A stretch of DNA of 64,000 nucleotides from Pomphorhynchus laevis. Taxonomy: Eukaryota > Acanthocephala > Palaeacanthocephala > Echinorhynchida > Pomphorhynchidae. This document shows, in pieces, positions 1-10,962 of the stretch. Position 1 is the first letter of the stretch. Every line of letters begins with the position of its first letter. The translations under genes and the position numbers were made by a program. The notes under the pieces were generated by a model that saw only the letters and a program-made list of their open reading frames with translations, did no database searches and was not told the DNA's origin. The stretch spans positions 1 through 64,000 of the forward strand of contig WNNJ02003702.1 in assembly GCA_012934845.2 (NCBI GenBank), written 5' to 3'.

Positions 1-779
1 AAAATTCTAAAATGTATCAATATTATGGTATAATAATATCAATATTAGAATAAAATAATATTAGAATTTATTAAATTTGTAGTTTTATTATACAAAGTCT
101 TATAGTACTTACAAAATCTAAATTTACAAATTTAATAATTTACTTCCAAATGTTTTAGACATTTATTTCATTATAATTTATAAAGAAAACTTTTATATTT
201 TAATTGCAAAATGTATTTGATATTAAATTTATTTAATGACAAAATTTATTAAATTTGTTAAATTTACAATTTTAACAAAATTATAAATTTTGTTAATTTT
301 ACTAAAATTAATATATTTTTACGTTTTAGCTGAGACCATTTCCTAGCTTAGAATTTCGAATTATCACCGTTGTAATTTCGACGATTTTCGTTTTGATTAT
401 GTGGGCAGCTGAAGTAAAAATATGTTTATTTTAATTTGAGATTTGAAATTGTAAACATTTAGAAATTTCTGTTTGAATACAAAATTCTGCAGTATGTTTG
501 GAAATTTTTCAATGTCGGCAAGTTATACTTGCCTAGAAATCTTCGTAAAGCAGAGCCGAGATTCCTAGCGATTGAGAGATCATTTGAATCAGATTTATTT
601 TCATTTCAAGAAAAAATTCGAATGGATAGTGAATCGATAATAGTTTGAAATAGCTAATGTGATCTATTGTCGATGATAGTTTAAAAGAGCAAATATGATC
701 TATTGTGAAAATCATTTGTCCCATTTCCAATAATTGTTATATTTTGTTGAATTAATAAATTTATAAATCTTGTTTTTTC
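1..779. other. AT-rich intergenic, no gene seen
   Basis: The sequence is low-complexity and AT-rich, with many short A/T homopolymer runs. The only open frames are short and lack recognisable domains. I see no RNA gene or transposon end here. Confidence 0.6.
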
Positions 780-1069
780 TGATCTAATTGCCAATAATAG
801 CAGACGAGTCGAGTGATTATCAGCCAACATTAAAAGGACCGAAACGTGAAACCTAGGTATGGGATCACTAGCTGGATGTCCCCCAATACTGAAATGTAAT
901 GTATTGGCTTATAGATAGAATTAAAGCAACGTGCAATGTCATCAAAAATTTCAAAAGTTAAAAGTCAAATTACCACTCCAGAAAATTTATTTTTGATACC
1001 AGTAACTTCAAAAATATGTAGGTTTTCAAATTGAAGGTAGAAACGTCCCATACTAACAACGCTCATTTA
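780..1069 (+). repeat. Degenerate copy of ~300-bp hammerhead-type repeat (family F1)
   Basis: This stretch shares its order of short blocks with the tandem copies at 3345-4010: a block ending in CCAACATTAAAAG, then CCGAAA, then a TAGGTAT block, then the AATACTGAAATG block, then a TTATAGATAG block. The hammerhead core of this copy is damaged: CTGGATG stands at 872-878 where CTGATGA stands in the better copy. It is an old, non-coding member of the family. Confidence 0.6.
853..914 (+). ncRNA. Decayed hammerhead ribozyme motif (F1 copy 1)
   Basis: By alignment with 3628-3693, CACTAG (866-871) is the 5' strand of stem I. The core CUGAUGA is changed to CTGGATG, GAAA is kept at 891-894, and the 3' strand of stem I is degraded. 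It is unlikely to cleave. It matters mainly as evidence that the motif belongs to the repeat and is not a chance match. Confidence 0.35.
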
Positions 1070-1212
1070 AGTTGAACGGATCACAATTTTCGTAAAATTA
1101 TTTCATTAAAGTCAGTTATATACTTAAAATTGCTTCATATTTACATGCAACTAGATAACAAAATACATATAATTGATGTCATGTATCTAAATAAATCAAT
1201 AGTTAAGCAAAC
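1070..1212 (+). repeat. 143-bp repeat, uninterrupted copy (empty site)
   Basis: This segment is nearly identical to 1794-1936. It ends in CAAAC and runs straight on into ATTAAAATATTGTGATG. In the second copy that continuation is displaced to 3326 by a retroelement. This copy therefore shows what the insertion site looked like before the insertion. Confidence 0.8.
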
Positions 1213-1377
1213 ATTAAAATATTGTGATGTGAATTTAAATACAAATACGTGATTTCCTATTAACATCACAAATTCCGAAATGCAATCTCCTACATAAAAA
1301 TCTAGGTAGAAAAATTGAAGAAAGAAACATCCATCAAAATTAGATTAATGGAATTATATATAATATTAATAATTTTA

Positions 1378-1562
1378 TATAATTATTGGAGAAAATCAAT
1401 AATTTCGTCTTTTCTTTTATCAAAGAAAATAAATTATTTTTAATATTTCGCTAACTTCTGTTAGCATCTTTAGAAAATTCAGTAATTTGCTGAAGATGCT
1501 AACAGAAGTTAGCGAAATATCAAAAGTAATTTATTTTCTTTGATCCAGCTCCAATAATTATT
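1378..1562. repeat. Foldback (MITE-like) palindrome with internal hammerhead-like hairpin
   Basis: The arms 1420-1470 and 1493-1543 are reverse complements with few mismatches. A further outer pair (about 1378-1391 with 1550-1562) extends the palindrome. Inside the right arm, CTGAAGA (1490-1496) is followed by a perfect 6-bp hairpin GCTAAC/GTTAGC with loop AGAA (1498-1513), then GAAA (1514-1517) and TATC. No open frame is present. It is probably a small non-autonomous foldback element. Confidence 0.7.
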
Positions 1563-1793
1563 TATCAATAAAATGGATCATTATCAACTATTTAAAATTA
1601 ATAATTATATTATATTTTCTTTTGAAAAATTAAACATTAAATATTATTCTGACCTCTTCATCGGATTCTTCTATATCTCTCAATTGGAAAATTGGTTTTT
1701 TTAATGACAAGGAAGTGTACCGGAGCTTGTGGACTAATGTCTTTAAATGCTAAACACTAAAGCAGATTTTTTATAAAAATGTTATAGACTCCA

Positions 1794-1936
1794 AGTTGAA
1801 CGGATCACAATTTTCGTAAAATTATTTCATTAAAGTCAGTTATATACTTAAAATTGATTCATATTTACATGCAACTAGGTAACAAAATACATATAATTGA
1901 TGTCATGTATCTAAATAAATCAATATTTAAGCAAAC
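1794..1936 (+). repeat. 143-bp repeat, copy interrupted by PLE insertion
   Basis: This is the second copy of the segment at 1070-1212. It breaks after CAAAC (1932-1936). The matching continuation resumes at 3326, immediately after another CAAAC (3321-3325). Confidence 0.8.
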
Positions 1937-2289
1937 TTAGACATAGTTGCGTGCAAGTCTTTGATTAGATTGTTGTATCGATCACTCATTATAGACTTGC
2001 GAAATACAGTTTGAATCGTTTTTATTGGAGCTTTCGACCAAACGGTCTTTGTCAACAGATAAAAAATCAAACAGAATTAAAATGACAGTACAGAGATACA
2101 AGTTTTATACTAGGAATACCACGGAAGAAGTCCATTCGTTTACGTGATACCGTCCACAATTTCATGCGATACTGGTAATCGTAGTGACCAGTTAGACTTA
2201 TTTCCGGATATCGGATTCGCTTCGGAATTGATTAAGATTGATTCTTTTATAAGACGACGTTGCAAGTTTTTGTTCTAACCTCATCAGGG

Positions 2290-2625
2290 TTAGATAGTTA
2301 GATTTGACTGTTTTTCAGCCATCATGATTGCCCATTTTGGGTATCTCCTTTGTGTTAGTTTTTTCTTTATGGTCATTTGTTCGTAAAAAGCGGTTCGTTT
2401 AGATGAGCAAATAAGAGCCGGTCGTGTCAACAAAGAAATCGCAGTAGATATTTTGTAGCGATCTGACAAATGTGTGTGCCAAGGTGGCGGGCACCAAGAA
2501 ATACCTGGTTTTCTGAACACTGATGTAATGACGCTGCTATCGTGTCGCTTAACCATGACGTCCAAGAAGGAAATAGAGCTGGTACTGCTCTCGAAACACA
2601 TCCAATTGGATTGCAGTCTTTCCCT
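2290..2625 (-). pseudogene. PLE family 1 reverse transcriptase C-terminal fragment
   Basis: The translation contains ISFLDVMVKR, TSVFRKPG, then DRYKI and SLLTRPALICS, then YPKWAI. This is the order found at the end of PLE reverse transcriptases (the SLPFLDV-like block, the S/VYRKP block, and the RALxIC and GYP blocks). The 5' part of the RT with the catalytic YxDD is absent. Downstream, the frame runs directly into a piece matching the last part of the GIY-YIG region and its 3' UTR, so the nuclease middle is missing from this half. Confidence 0.7.
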
Positions 2626-2659
2626 TTGAGCGAGCTTTCTAACAAACACAGTCCCAAGT

Positions 2660-3145
2660 ATGACCTCGTATATTGGCACTACCTTTATCAACAACTCGTG
2701 CAGCAGATCACTACAAAACGATCTAAAGCGCTCAGGATTGACGAATATTCGAATTTACCACAAAAGATGTTGCACTTTATCTGGAATGTTCAAAAAGAAA
2801 CCAAAATTGTCCCCTGTAAGTGGCGTATACCGCATTTCTTGCCAAGATTGTGACGCAGGTTATGTAGGACAAACCCGACAAACATTCTCCAAGCGCATTT
2901 ATCAGCATCGTTATGCTCTAAAACGGGGTGACTCTTCGTCTGCCATTGTCAACCACGTCCTATCGACCGATCATGGGATTGACTTTGGAAAAGCTAAGAT
3001 TATCTGTGTTGAAAACAACTTGCAACGTCGTCTTATAAAAGAATCAATCTTAATAAATTCCGAAGAGAATCCGATTGCTGGAAATAAGTCTAACTGGTTG
3101 TTACGATTACCAGTATCGCATGAAATTGTGGACGGTATCACGTAA
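2660..3145 (+). CDS. PLE family 1 linker plus GIY-YIG endonuclease (fragment)
   Basis: An open frame of about 160 codons. Its first ~50 residues match the PLE linker (IRIYHKRCCTLSG). The GIY-YIG nuclease follows, with SGVYRISCQDC at about 54-64, YVGQT at about 68-72 and FSKRIYQHR. Here the nuclease lies C-terminal to RT-type linker sequence, which is the canonical PLE order. In the family this enzyme nicks target DNA to prime reverse transcription. The start codon is nominal, since the frame is truncated at its 5' end by the head-to-head junction. It is not a host gene. Confidence 0.75.
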   Translation: MTSYIGTTFINNSCSRSLQNDLKRSGLTNIRIYHKRCCTLSGMFKKKPKLSPVSGVYRISCQDCDAGYVGQTRQTFSKRIYQHRYALKRGDSSSAIVNHVLSTDHGIDFGKAKIICVENNLQRRLIKESILINSEENPIAGNKSNWLLRLPVSHEIVDGIT

Positions 3146-3344
3146 ACGAATGGACTTCTTCCGTGGTATTCCTAGTATAAAACTTGTATCTCTGTACTGT
3201 CATTTTAATTCTGTTTGATTTTTTATCTGTTGACAAGGACCGTTTGGTCGAAAGCTCCAATAAAAACGATTCAAACTGTATTTGGCAAGTCTATAATGAG
3301 TGATCGATACAACAATTTAACAAACATTAAAATATTGTGATGTG

Positions 3345-4110
3345 AATTTACTTATATACAATATTGAAATGTAGCTTACTGCTGTTGAAACAACGTGTCG
3401 TGTCATCAAAATTTTCGAGTTTGATAATAGTAATTAATTTCAAAGATGGTGGTTTTTCAAATTTGGTATATTATTTCCCTACCAACGCTGATTTAAATTG
3501 AAACCAGAAATGATTTCAATTGAATTTGCACAATGTAAGACCAAAGTTTTCATTAAATTTTAGTGTCAATAAAGCAAACAAGTCGAGTGAATGTCATCCA
3601 ACATTAAAAGAACCGAAAAGTGAAGCGTAGGTATTGGATCAGTAGCTGATGAGGTCTAATAATACTGAAATGTGACGTACTGCTGTTGGCCTATAGATAG
3701 GATTAAAGAAGCGTGCAGAATAAAATAGTCATCAATATTTCGACAGTAACAATGACTGCGCAGGTATATCAAGTTGAAAAAAGGAAACAAAATGTAGATG
3801 ACTAGTTTGATAATAGTAATCATTAGAAAAATAGGTAGGTTTTCAAATTTAAGGTTGCACATTCTCCTACCAACGCTGATTTAACTTGAAATCGGAAATG
3901 ATTTCAATTAAATTTGCACAATGTAAGACGAAAGTCTTTCATTAAATTTTAGTGTCAATAAAGCAAACAAATCCAGTAATTGTCATCCAACATTAGGAAG
4001 AATAGGTAGGTTTCAAATTAAACATTAAATATTATTCTGACCTCTTCATCGGATTCTTCCATATCTCTCAATTGGAAAACTGGTTTTTTTGGAATGACAA
4101 GGAAGTGTAC
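3345..4110 (+). repeat. Tandem ~301-bp non-coding repeat (family F1, retrozyme-like)
   Basis: At least two units stand head to tail. Blocks such as CCAACGCTGATTTAA, AATTTGCACAATGTAAGAC and GTGTCAATAAAGCAAAC occur near 3482/3873, 3525/3914 and 3570/3952. If units are cut at the predicted hammerhead site, the first runs 3379-3679 (301 nt). There is no coding potential. Size, tandem layout and the ribozyme match what is reported for animal retrozymes, which are thought to move with PLE enzymes. That dependence is an inference here. Confidence 0.65.
3628..3693 (+). ncRNA. Type I hammerhead ribozyme candidate (F1)
   Basis: Core: CUGAUGA 3646-3652, GAAA 3667-3670, U and A at 3678-3679 as the cleavage dinucleotide. 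Stem I: CAGUAG (3640-3645) pairs with CUGCUG (3680-3685) with one G-U. An internal loop follows, then UAGG (3628-3631) pairs with CCUA (3690-3693). Stem II is short: GGU (3653-3655) with ACU (3664-3666). Stem III has 3 bp with a 3-nt loop: A3670-U3678, U3671-G3677, G3672-C3676. A minimal stem III and an internal loop in stem I are typical of hammerheads reported in PLEs and animal retrozymes. Predicted cleavage is between 3679 and 3680. The weak stem II is the main doubt. Confidence 0.6.
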
Positions 4111-4647
4111 CATACAATACAATAAATATATTATAATTTATTAATAATAAATATATTATAAAATATTTATTAGCGCAATAGATATTGTAATATATTTGTT
4201 TAATATAATATTTGTTAAATTTGTTTTCCAGTTAATATAACTTCTATCAGAAATACTAAAACTATGTATTATTGATACGACCTTATGGTGTCCATCAATA
4301 CTCAAATTTTTCGTACTGCTGTTGGCTTATAAATAAAATTGAAGCAATGTTCAGTGTCATAAAAAAATTCAATTAATTAGTTGCTCATAAATATACGATT
4401 TTATTGTGTTTTAAAAATAAAAATTATTTATTAATCGTTTTTAATTAATAGAGAATATTTTGATCCATATTGCTTCACAATAAATATATTATACATTATA
4501 TATTATAATACAAAATTTAAATATAACGTATGTAATGTTGAATAAAAATGTTGAACTGTCGAATATAAATGAACCAGTCTATGTCGAAATAATATCAATA
4601 AATAATATTAAAATATTATAATATAATATTTTTTATTTTTATATTTT
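4111..4647. repeat. AT-rich DNA with a truncated F1 fragment at about 4250-4365
   Basis: The piece around 4270-4365 repeats the F1 order (GATACGA, TGGTGTCCATCAATACT, TACTGCTGTTGGCTTATA, then GTTCAGTGTCAT). Its core is lost, with CAAA where GAAA should be. The rest is simple A/T-rich sequence with no gene. Confidence 0.5.
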
Positions 4648-5432
4648 ATTAATCTAATAGAATGTAGAGATGGGTATTTATAGTGAATACATAGCCATAC
4701 TGACAGAAATAGGATTGGTAGAGAGCTTATTCAATTTTCACGTAAAAGGTATATTTTTATTTATCAGATTGACATGAATTCAATTGTCGAAATTTTATTA
4801 AAATTTTGTTAAAATTTTATTATCCGCTACTGAACCCGTCTAATTAGACAATGCATACCACCAGCGAGTCTGATACGCATTGCTTACTGTTGAATTCCAA
4901 AACTAATTAAGTCTGTGTATATGTAATTTAAAATTTATGAGTATAAATTTTAAATTACTTATATATTTAAATATATGGGTCATTATTTTAATAAGACTTA
5001 AACTTTAAAATATCTTATAAATTACAGATAACGCTGAGTGCTTGATTTGTAGTACACAGGTCGCTGTGTTAAAATATTAAAATTTCAATTGTCACTGCAC
5101 TGCTAAACACGATGATAAGTGGTACACACTAAATCCAGAAATCACCTAACAAGTCGAGACAGTGTGGCTGATGCGTTGCTATCAAACTGCATATCCAACA
5201 AGGACTTTATACCAGACTTTATACCATTAGATAAGCAGTAGTTTAAACAAGTTATGCCATTTATTACAACATCCCCAGAAAAATTAAGGCATCTTTGAAT
5301 TAAGAGTTAATTAATAGGTGCCTATTTAACTCGATTGCATTGATGTGTTCGGATAAAAAGAGCGCTTCTGATAACTCACTCACCAGTCACAGTGATGGAG
5401 ATTAATAATCGCTGAAAACTTGGATCTTCGAC

Positions 5433-6090
5433 AAAGAACAGAATTGCAGAATGATTGTTTTCTCTGGCTTTGGACGAGATCTGTGATGTATGTAAATTGG
5501 TATGCTCAGTTTATCATCTTCTTACTGGAATAACTGAAAACTTTCAAGTAACATATTTTTGCGTGAGCATTCATGCATACCATATAATATTAAATATAAT
5601 ACATTAAAAATATCACTTTAATACATTTATTACTTTTATATATTGCATTGAGCATATTATATGTTCATTATTTTTTTAGAATTACACGATTTTTCGCACT
5701 AAAATGTCTTATTATGCAATCAAATAAAAACATGTGATCTTTATTTTTGTGAACGTGCCCTGTTTTACGATCATTATTGTTGATTTTGGCATTACTGATA
5801 AATATCAATCTTCAGCATTCATGCCTACCATAAAATATAAAATATAATACATTAATATAATACCATAAAATATAATACATTAATATAATACATTAATATA
5901 TTAATACATTATTATAATATTAATATAATAATACCAATATTGATCTAAATATTTAGATCAAATTGAAATTACAACATTCAGTGCTTTCATAAATGCTACC
6001 TGTAGATTTATTGTGGTTACAGTAATAATCCAAAACTTTAAGAATATTGCATTTTCTGACAACAAACTGATATCTTGCAAAAATGGCGAA
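5433..6090 (+). repeat. Left inverted arm
   Basis: This is the reverse complement of 10241-10880. It includes the block at about 5565-5625 (GCGTGAGCATTCATGCATACC), which closely matches the RT linker of PLE family 2 (compare about 16450-16505 and 27780-27830). PLE-derived sequence is thus built into the arm. Confidence 0.8.
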
Positions 6091-7375
6091 CTCGTCTCGG
6101 TTCTAATTTGTGTATCAGTTTTAGCTGGTGTCCTCGTAAATTGCCATTAAGAGAAAGTGTAAATAGATGGCGTAAAACGTGTTTAGAAGAGTGCAATGTC
6201 CTTATCACCAACATCAAATTTGCCTTAATAAAAGCGTTTCATTTTCTTGATATCTTCGCCTCTTCTACGTATTCTCTTCTCTCCATCTTCAAGCATAGTT
6301 TCTTGTTTCGTTTGATCTTAACCATTCTAAATATAACATTTAGTACATATAAAAACAGTAGAGAAACCTCATAGGTGCGGACTATCATTAAAGTTTGTCT
6401 TCAAGTTTAAGCATGAAAGCTCGATACTGATGCATCCATATATTTGTTATGGTCATGTAAGCGTGCGCTGGCACGCATTTTCCACATTCAAAATTTGAAC
6501 ATTTTGATGATATAAAAGAGCGAAAGATGATGATAAAAATTTTTACCTGATATGGAAGAATTTATTAATCAGATTTATTAATCAGGTGACTGAGTCAATG
6601 CATTTTATACATTGACTTTTTATTTTAATGAAAAGTATTTTTTATTAAAAAAATATTAATAATAATTAAGATTAATAATTTAAGATTAATAATTTTTTAA
6701 TAAAAATTTAATATTTTTAAAGATTTTCAATAATTTTTAATAATTTTTACGTATTTTTATCTGAAAAGTCTATAATTTTGTAAATTTAAGATAATTCAAG
6801 ATAATTTTTATTCTGAATTTTGTGACTTTCTCTATACAAAAGTGTTTTGAACCAAAGATACTTTAGAGACATTAATGACATTAGTGTCTTTAATGTCATC
6901 GATTAATCAAACTTGCTTGAAAATAAGCAGAAAAAATAATGTCGTATCAATTATGCATAATTTAAGTATTTAATTAAAAATCGATTATTATTTCAATTTA
7001 CGAATATTGCCATTCTTCTTTGCCATACAAAAGAAGAATTTAATTCTTCTTCGAACATAATATTTCTAATCGTTCTGCTATTCCACATTTTATATTTAAA
7101 TTTTTCATTTCATATAAAATTGATTAATTAATAGGATATTATTGATAATATTATAATAATATCCTATTATTAATTGATTAATAATAGGATATTATTACAG
7201 CAGAAAATATGCCTAACAAAATAAATGATAATATCAAATTTTAAGGTGTGTGAGGAATTTGTAAGTTATTTTATTACATCAACAATTTTGAAAAATGAAT
7301 TCATTTTAGAAAATTAATTCTCTAATTAAAGACGTTAATTATTAATGTATTAATGTCATTAACAATTGTATAGAG
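6091..7375. other. AT-rich spacer inside the inverted structure
   Basis: It lies between the left arm and the hAT-like MITE. A 99-codon frame at 6075-6374 begins in the arm and has no recognisable domain. Otherwise only low-complexity sequence is visible. Confidence 0.5.
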
Positions 7376-7686
7376 CAGAGATGACCAACACTTTTCGATT
7401 AAGCGCCAATTACCCTTTCAGAGAATATCAAATGAGCCAATTTTTGTTGCACGAACCCACACATTTTTCAAATTTTGCCCTTTTCACTCAAAAACGTTGA
7501 AACATATATATAACTTTGTTTTCCTTAATAAGTAAATTGTTCAAACTAACTTTTGAAAATAATCGTAAAATAACTGAAAATTTTTATTAACAACTTTATA
7601 AGAAAAACCTGTCTTTATTAAAAAGATATTGCGCCATCGTCCAATGCGGCACATGTGGCGCATGCGCCATGAGTTTGTCACCTCTG
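7376..7686. mobile_element. Non-autonomous hAT-like DNA transposon (311 bp)
   Basis: The ends are CAGAGATGACCAACAC and GAGTTTGTCACCTCTG, imperfect inverted repeats of the kind common in hAT elements. The subterminal GC-rich block near 7632-7671 (GCGCCATCG to GCGCATGCGCC) is also typical. The inside is non-coding. I cannot find a clear 8-bp target duplication in the immediate flanks, so the exact ends or its age remain open. Confidence 0.6.
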
Positions 7687-10240
7687 ATTTAAAAGATTAC
7701 CAAATCAAAATCGAATCCGACTGATTTCGCATTTTATGAAATAAACATGTGGAATTTCCTTCATTTTTAATGAAATATTTGGAATATCTAATTTGCAGAT
7801 TCTGCTCTTAATTTGCAGATTCTCCCATAACAACAATAGGATATTGTTACCACAACTATTCGTAACTAATTAGTTTAATTAAAGAATATTGCATTTTGTG
7901 ACTAATTCAAAAGGAACAGCTTAGTCTGAATTCAGATTAATACCAAATAAATCATTGTTGTACTATAACTAGATAATATTGTTCTATAATTAAATGATAA
8001 TGGATTTTTTAAACGTGTAAGCGATTTAAAATTCTTAGTTTGAGAATAGAAATCCATAGTTATTTCCGAATTTAAAAAAAATTATCAAATTTTAAAGGTT
8101 TATGTCTAATCATTTTAGAAAAGTCTTTAATTCTCTAATTAAAGGCATTATATATTCATGTCTTCAATGCCATTAATTAACACTAATTATAAATCATTAA
8201 TTATCATTAATCAATAATTATTTTTCTTTTTCGTTAACAGAGTACTTGTTGTATCTTTTTAATTGTAAAAATAGGCGTGCTATCCTCACATTTTAGGCTA
8301 AAAGTTCTTTGACACCTCTATGTATAAGTGACACTCGTCATACGTTGTAAACCCGATTTCAGTATCTGTTTAGTGATACATTACTTGTACTTTATGACAT
8401 CTCAAACCGAATGGATGGTACTCTCATTGATCAGCCAGACCAATAAAAGCATCAGTTTGACCATTTTAGTTGTCACTTTTCACACACCCACTCATACAGA
8501 ATGAACAACGGGCTTTATTTATAGTGCGCTGTTACTTGACAGCAACTAATGTCGATTCGTCGACGGAATATTAGACAGAGTTGCTTATTTTGAACATTTA
8601 AAACGACCAGATAATCGATGAATGCAACTTGTATTCTTGGAAATTGAGCTTCAAAGCTTGTGCACCGACAATTTTAGTAAGATTACTTACTGCGAATAGG
8701 CCGATTAAATGTATATTTCTCTTAAATGGAAAATTAAGTTGTAATTCTTTGATCTAAGCGGCTTTGCCGAAATTGACGATTACGAAATCAATTTGTTTAT
8801 CATTTATGTACAAAACTATCTATATTCAAACTTGCACAATAGTCTTTAAATTTAGCTATTTTCTGATTGACAATACAATTGATTGCATATTGCTCATTTT
8901 TAAATAACACGGGTTTTACATAATATTAATCTTTGCATAGATTTGAGTTTTACATGAATATGTACGAGATTACTTTTTAACCAAGTTTTTTAGAGAGGTT
9001 CGAAAATCACCAAAAAGTTAAACCTTACGTTTATTATCGATACCATTTACTAATAATTGCTAAATTGGCAAAATCAAATTTTACTAATTGTTGATTGGTT
9101 TTACAAAACTCTGAATTTTGGAGCTGGATCAGCAAACAATTTAAATTTTAAATTATCCAAATATTATGTTTCTCAAATTTCAAAAAAATCAATTTAAATT
9201 CATTTTATTACATAAAATGCATGATATGCAAGCTACAGATGTAGCATTGATCTTTACGATCGTTCAAGCCAAGGAGTGTTACCCGATTTCCGTATCTATT
9301 TAGTGTTGTATGATTGTTGTGAATATCTCAAGCAAAATCGATTGAACTCTCATCCATCAGCCATATTTATGTATTAACTATCAATAGAACGTCTTAACCG
9401 TGACCTACAATACGCGGCAATATATTTTGTATAACAGAATATTTGAATTATTAATTACAATAAAAATATACACAGATTATGTCAATTTGTATTTGTTATA
9501 AATAAGACAAATTAAGACATCATTCGTTTAAGCAAATAAATCAAATATATTACAGCATATGTGTAATAAGCCTATAAATCAAATTTTGCATTTGCTCGTG
9601 TAAATAATGACTTATGTACACAAGAACTGTGTAATAAGTAGCCAAAACATTATTACATAACAGTTCATCCTGATGACATCTAATCCTTATTCTAATACAT
9701 CGTCTGTTATTTATTAGTTAATTTATAAAAATTGACTTTTATTTTGAATTTTAATTATTAATTCTATCGTTATAGCGACCGAAATCTAATAGCATAGCAG
9801 TTCTTTATGATGCCTTCTAAACCTTATTCTAATACATCGTGTATTATTTCTTAGTCAATTCATAAAAATTGACTTTCATTTTAAATTTCAATTTTTTATT
9901 TTTACTTGATATAAGTTACACAAAATATATAAATAAATATATAAATTGTATAAAATCTTATAAAACAATTATTTATAATTATTAATTATTTATTATTGTT
10001 TATTATGTAGTTATTTTATTTTACTTTTAATTTATAAATTATATAAATATTTAGAATCAGTTTGCTAATCTAATTTGGATTTGTTACGTAAGTTTCATAT
10101 TATAAAGCATAAATATAAAATCCTCGATAAATTAGTGATTTTTAAACATTGATAAATACGCAGAATAGGTACGCAGATTTGTAGCTGATTTGGTATTACA
10201 AATAATTTAAATATTTGATTTGTGTATATTTTTCACTTAT
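7687..10240. other. AT-rich spacer with short repeats and PLE-2 3' fragments
   Basis: No gene is seen. Two related ~100-bp segments at about 8345-8445 and 9275-9365 share ACCCGATTTC, GTATCT and TTTAGTG blocks. Fragments of the PLE family 2 3' region occur at about 9660-9745 and 9780-9960 (CCGAAATCTAATAGCATAGCAG, then CTTATTCTAATACATCGT, then TTATTAGTTAATT). Confidence 0.5.
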
Positions 10241-10880
10241 TTCGCCATTTTTGCAAGATATCAGTTTGTTGTCAGAAAATGCAATATTCTTAAAGTTTTG
10301 GATTATTACTGTAACCACAATAAATCTACAGGTAGCATTTATGAAAACACTGAATGTTGTAATTTCAATTTGATCTAAATATTTAGATCAATATTGGTAT
10401 GTATTATATTAATATTATAATAATGTATTAATATATTATATTTTATGGTATTATATTAATGTATTATATTTTATATTTTATGGTAGGCATGAATGCTGAA
10501 GATTGATATTTATCAGCAATGCCAAAATCAACAATAATGATCGTAAAACAGGGCACGTTCACAAAAATAAAGATCACATGATTTTTATTTGATTGCATAA
10601 TAAGACATTTTAGTGCGAAAAATCGTGTAATTCTAAAAAAATAATGAACATATCATATGCTCAATGCAATATATAAAAGTAATAAATGTATTAAAGTGAT
10701 ATTTTTAATGTATTATATTTAATATTATATGGTATGCATGAATGCTCACGCAAAAATATGTTACTTGAAAGTTTTCAGTTATTCCAGTAAGAAGATGATA
10801 AACTGAGCATACCAATTTACATACATCACAGATCTCGTCCAAAGCCAGAGAAAACAATCATTCTGCAATTCTGTTCTTTT
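10241..10880 (-). repeat. Right inverted arm
   Basis: Partner of 5433-6090 with only scattered differences. It starts sharply at TTCGCCATTTTTGC and is followed by the outer paired block to 10962. Confidence 0.8.
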
Positions 10881-10962
10881 TATTCTGTTCTTTGGCTATG
10901 TATACATTATATTATAGATGGGTATCTATAAATACCCATCTCTAACATTCTATTAGATTAAT

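Larger units (their letters stand above)
1937..3320. mobile_element. Canonical-type Penelope-like element, two 5'-truncated copies head to head
   Basis: The insertion is flanked by CAAAC on both sides, a likely 5-bp target duplication, with the empty site kept at 1208-1212. Its two ends are about 300-bp inverted repeats (about 1969-2266 and 3018-3316) carrying the 3' untranslated region of a PLE. The minus-strand half encodes the end of the reverse transcriptase. The plus-strand half encodes the linker and a full GIY-YIG endonuclease. The halves meet near 2650. PLEs are known for partial tandem and inverted copies, so this is a head-to-head composite of two 5'-truncated copies and not a simple insertion. 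Confidence 0.75.
4648..10962. mobile_element. 6.3-kb structure with long inverted arms
   Basis: 5433-6090 is the near-perfect reverse complement of 10241-10880. A second outer pair (4648-4696 with 10894-10962) continues the symmetry. The left side carries an extra ~735 bp (4697-5432) with no partner. The inner boundary is sharp, at GGCGAA on both sides. No transposase is visible between the arms. It could be a large foldback element or an inverted duplication. High arm identity suggests it is recent or kept by gene conversion. Confidence 0.6.

Noticed and set aside
2427-2657. Second minus-strand frame within the PLE-1 RT remnant
   Set aside because: The neighbouring frame holds the RT motifs; this one is an overlapping shadow.
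6075-6374. 99-codon frame at the inner edge of the left inverted arm
   Set aside because: It begins inside the repeat arm, has no recognisable domain and is AT-rich like its surroundings.
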